DNA of 6,127 nt from QHWK01 sp035315685. Lineage in GTDB: Bacteria > Acidobacteriota > Vicinamibacteria > Vicinamibacterales > CAVVIG01. Location of the stretch: the NCBI GenBank assembly GCA_035315685.1, contig DATFXR010000364.1, positions 1 to 6,127 on the forward strand. Reading direction: 5' to 3'. This document shows, piece after piece, positions 4,909 to 6,127 of this stretch. How positions within the stretch are numbered: position 1 is the first letter of the stretch; the number at the start of each line of letters is the position of its first letter. The notes beneath the pieces were generated by a model. That model worked only from the letters and a program-made list of their open reading frames with translations, did not search any database and was not told where the DNA came from. Made by a program: the position numbers and the translations under genes.

Positions 4909-5323
4909 CGCGCAACAGCAATACCGGCACCTTCACGACGTGGCGGACGCGATCGGCAGTGGCGCCGAGCAGGACGTCCTTGACGAAGCGATGGCCGTGC
5001 GTGGACATCGCGATCAGATCGATGTTGCCTTCCTGCGACACCTTGATCAGCTCGGTCGCGGGATCGCCCATCGCGAGCCGCGTCTCGACCGTGAGTCCGC
5101 GCGCGGCAAGCTCGGCGCGCAGCCGCTCCAGGTAGCAGCGATCCGCCTTCATTTCTTCCGACTCGCGCAGCTGCAGCTGATCGAAATTGCGCGCGGCCCA
5201 GCCGTCCGCGACGTGGACGAGCAGCAGCTCGGCGCCCGTCAGCTTCGCCAGCTCGCTGATGTGATTGATGATCGTGCGATCCGCGCCGGAGTTCTCGACC
5301 GCGACGAGGATGCGGCGGTACAT
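4883..5323 (-). CDS. Universal stress protein (UspA family)
   Basis: A 146-residue single-domain Usp protein. Such cytoplasmic proteins form dimers, many bind ATP, and they modulate stress survival or associate with membrane transporters. The family start MYRRILVAVENSG (1-13), ELLLVHVADG (32-41), LAMGDPATELIKVSQEGNIDLIAMSTHGH (83-111) and VRHVVKVPVLLLR (126-138) are all clear. The usual nucleotide motif G-x2-G-x9-G-S/T is degenerate: residues 110-121 read GHRFVKDVLLGA, lacking the second glycine and the serine/threonine, so ATP binding is doubtful. The ATG at 5323 is chosen over longer in-frame options because it gives the family N-terminus and has GGAAGG four bases upstream. It overlaps the preceding stop by one base (TGATG), so translation is probably coupled to the small membrane protein and Nramp genes. 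The C-terminus AQPQPPSP is encoded by a G/C repeat. Confidence 0.93.
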   Translation of the reverse strand: MYRRILVAVENSGADRTIINHISELAKLTGAELLLVHVADGWAARNFDQLQLRESEEMKADRCYLERLRAELAARGLTVETRLAMGDPATELIKVSQEGNIDLIAMSTHGHRFVKDVLLGATADRVRHVVKVPVLLLRAQPQPPSP

Positions 5324-5625
5324 CAGACCTTCCACCCGCGCAGCGCGTAGTATTTCTCTTTCGGCTCGGCGGTCCACCCGTTGATGCCGTGCCTGGTTGG
5401 CAGCCACCAGCCGTGAATCACCGCCACGCCCGCAAACATCGCGCCAACCAGCGCGATTGACCAGGCACGTCCGGCGGTCGCCGAAATCAGCGTGAACGCG
5501 CCCGTCAACACGAAAAACTTCAGGACGCGGCGCCACTTCGGTGTCTTCTCCTCGAAATGGCCGAACAGGATGTTGCCGAGCGCGAATATCGTCGCCATCG
5601 CGGCGACGTCGATCCAGAGATTCAT
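5323..5625 (-). CDS. Small membrane protein between Nramp transporter and Usp
   Basis: A 100-residue protein with no function I can name. It has three likely membrane helices (about 5-22, 34-50 and 53-73), a charged loop HFEEKTPKWRR (23-33), and a C-terminal soluble tail containing WWLPTRHGINGWTAEPKEKYYALRGW (73-98), rich in aromatic and charged residues, which looks like a conserved functional motif rather than random sequence. The ATG at 5625 has AGGAG four bases upstream, overlapping the Nramp stop; a longer in-frame start at 5667 would overlap the transporter and is not supported. It begins seven bases after the Nramp gene and overlaps the Usp start by one base. Its position suggests an accessory or regulatory subunit of the metal transporter, which is inference only. 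Confidence 0.82.
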   Translation of the reverse strand: MNLWIDVAAMATIFALGNILFGHFEEKTPKWRRVLKFFVLTGAFTLISATAGRAWSIALVGAMFAGVAVIHGWWLPTRHGINGWTAEPKEKYYALRGWKV

Positions 5626-5629
5626 GATG

Positions 5630-5634
5630 CTCCT
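5630..5634 (-). promoter_or_regulatory. Shine-Dalgarno AGGAG deciding the start of the small membrane protein
   Basis: AGGAG on the minus strand overlaps the last bases of the Nramp stop codon and lies four bases before the ATG at 5625. It selects this start over the in-frame ATG at 5667, which lies inside the Nramp gene. Confidence 0.7.
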
Positions 5635-6127
5635 AGCCGGCGAAAGTCTGCCACAGAAGGTACGCATTGAGCACGGCGATCACGATCGCGACGGGCCACG
5701 CGAGCGCCTGCACCCACCATGGGCTCACGAACGATCCCATCTTGTGCTTGTCGCTGGTGAACATCACGAGCGGGAACACCGCGAACGAGAGCTGCAGGCT
5801 GAGGATCACCTGGCTGAGAATCAGCAGCTGACCCGTTCCCCGCTCGCCGTACAAAGAGACGACGATCACCGCCGGCACGATTGCGATGAGCCGCGTGATC
5901 AGCCGGCGCAGCCACGGCCGCAGGCGGAGGTTGATGAACCCTTCCATGACGATCTGGCCGGCGAGCGTGCCGGTGAGCGTCGCGTTCTGTCCCGAGCAGA
6001 GCAACGCAACCGCGAACAGCACGCTGGCCGCCTTGGTACCCAGCAGCGGCGAGAGCAGCTGATAGGCGTCGCCGATGTCGGCCACCGATTCGTGTCCCGT
6101 GCCGTGGAACACCGCCGCCGACATCAC
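5633..6127 (-). CDS. mntH: Nramp-family divalent metal ion transporter (C-terminal part)
   Basis: The last 164 codons of an Nramp/MntH-type transporter, which imports Mn2+, Fe2+ or related ions with protons across the inner membrane. The gene enters from the right edge, and the reading frame is open to the last base, so the N-terminal half or more, with the metal-binding DPGN and MPH motifs, lies outside. Visible are the end of helix 7 and its loop (MSAAVFHGTGHESVADIGDAY), helix 8 with the family signature SGQNATLTGTLAGQIVMEGF (45-64), the basic loop LRLRPWLRRLITR (67-79), helix 9 (78-93), helix 10 (100-123, ending PLVMFTSD) and helix 11 (138-161). This matches an 11-helix bacterial Nramp. 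The next gene begins seven bases after its stop. Metal preference cannot be judged without the N-terminal motifs. Confidence 0.94.
   Translation of the reverse strand: MMSAAVFHGTGHESVADIGDAYQLLSPLLGTKAASVLFAVALLCSGQNATLTGTLAGQIVMEGFINLRLRPWLRRLITRLIAIVPAVIVVSLYGERGTGQLLILSQVILSLQLSFAVFPLVMFTSDKHKMGSFVSPWWVQALAWPVAIVIAVLNAYLLWQTFAG

Noticed and set aside
4286..5350. 354-codon plus-strand open frame across the membrane protein and Usp genes
   Set aside because: It spans two real genes and the G-tract repeat, with a low-complexity Arg-rich product; it is an antisense artefact of high GC.
5324..5536. 71-residue upstream extension of the Usp reading frame
   Set aside because: It reads through the small membrane protein gene in another frame, has no Usp similarity, and the ATG at 5323 has its own Shine-Dalgarno.

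Overview
The window is GC-rich DNA from a Gram-negative bacterium: it carries an RND efflux adaptor and pump plus a Kdo hydroxylase, which acts on the lipopolysaccharide inner core. Codon use, protein style (Gly/Arg-rich tails, SpoIIE-type phosphatases, small winged-helix regulators) and short tandem repeats between genes would fit Acidobacteriota, perhaps Vicinamibacteria. That placement is an inference from style, not a database result. Eight protein genes are supported, six of them complete. No RNA gene, CRISPR array or insertion sequence was seen, and no stretch over 300 bases lacks a gene.

Layout. (1) 1-1617, minus strand: an RND efflux adaptor followed by the first 77 codons of its inner-membrane pump, which runs off the left edge. 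The two are separated by a 97-base gap filled by an imperfect inverted repeat. (2) 1618-1695: divergent intergenic gap. (3) 1696-2571, plus strand: a lone Kdo hydroxylase, convergent with the next unit. (4) 2634-4837, minus strand: a tightly coupled three-gene unit in the order 6-TM membrane protein, winged-helix regulator, SnoaL-SpoIIE phosphatase. Its apparent promoter is an extended -10 element that would start the message at, or within a base or two of, the first codon. (5) 4883-6127, minus strand: the end of an Nramp metal transporter that enters from the right edge, a 100-residue membrane protein and a universal stress protein, also tightly coupled.

The most unusual pattern is at gene boundaries. 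Four unrelated low-complexity repeat arrays (242-326, 2578-2673, 4176-4235, 4861-4908) sit exactly where genes begin or end. Three of them are partly translated, giving the C-terminus of the phosphatase, the N-terminus of the winged-helix protein and the C-terminus of the stress protein. Two are long inverted repeats with 29-base central segments. The fourth is a run of eight G-tracts that could form a quadruplex just upstream of the promoter of unit 4. The units look functionally separate: envelope efflux and LPS modification on the left, a possible signalling cassette in the middle, and metal transport with stress adaptation on the right.
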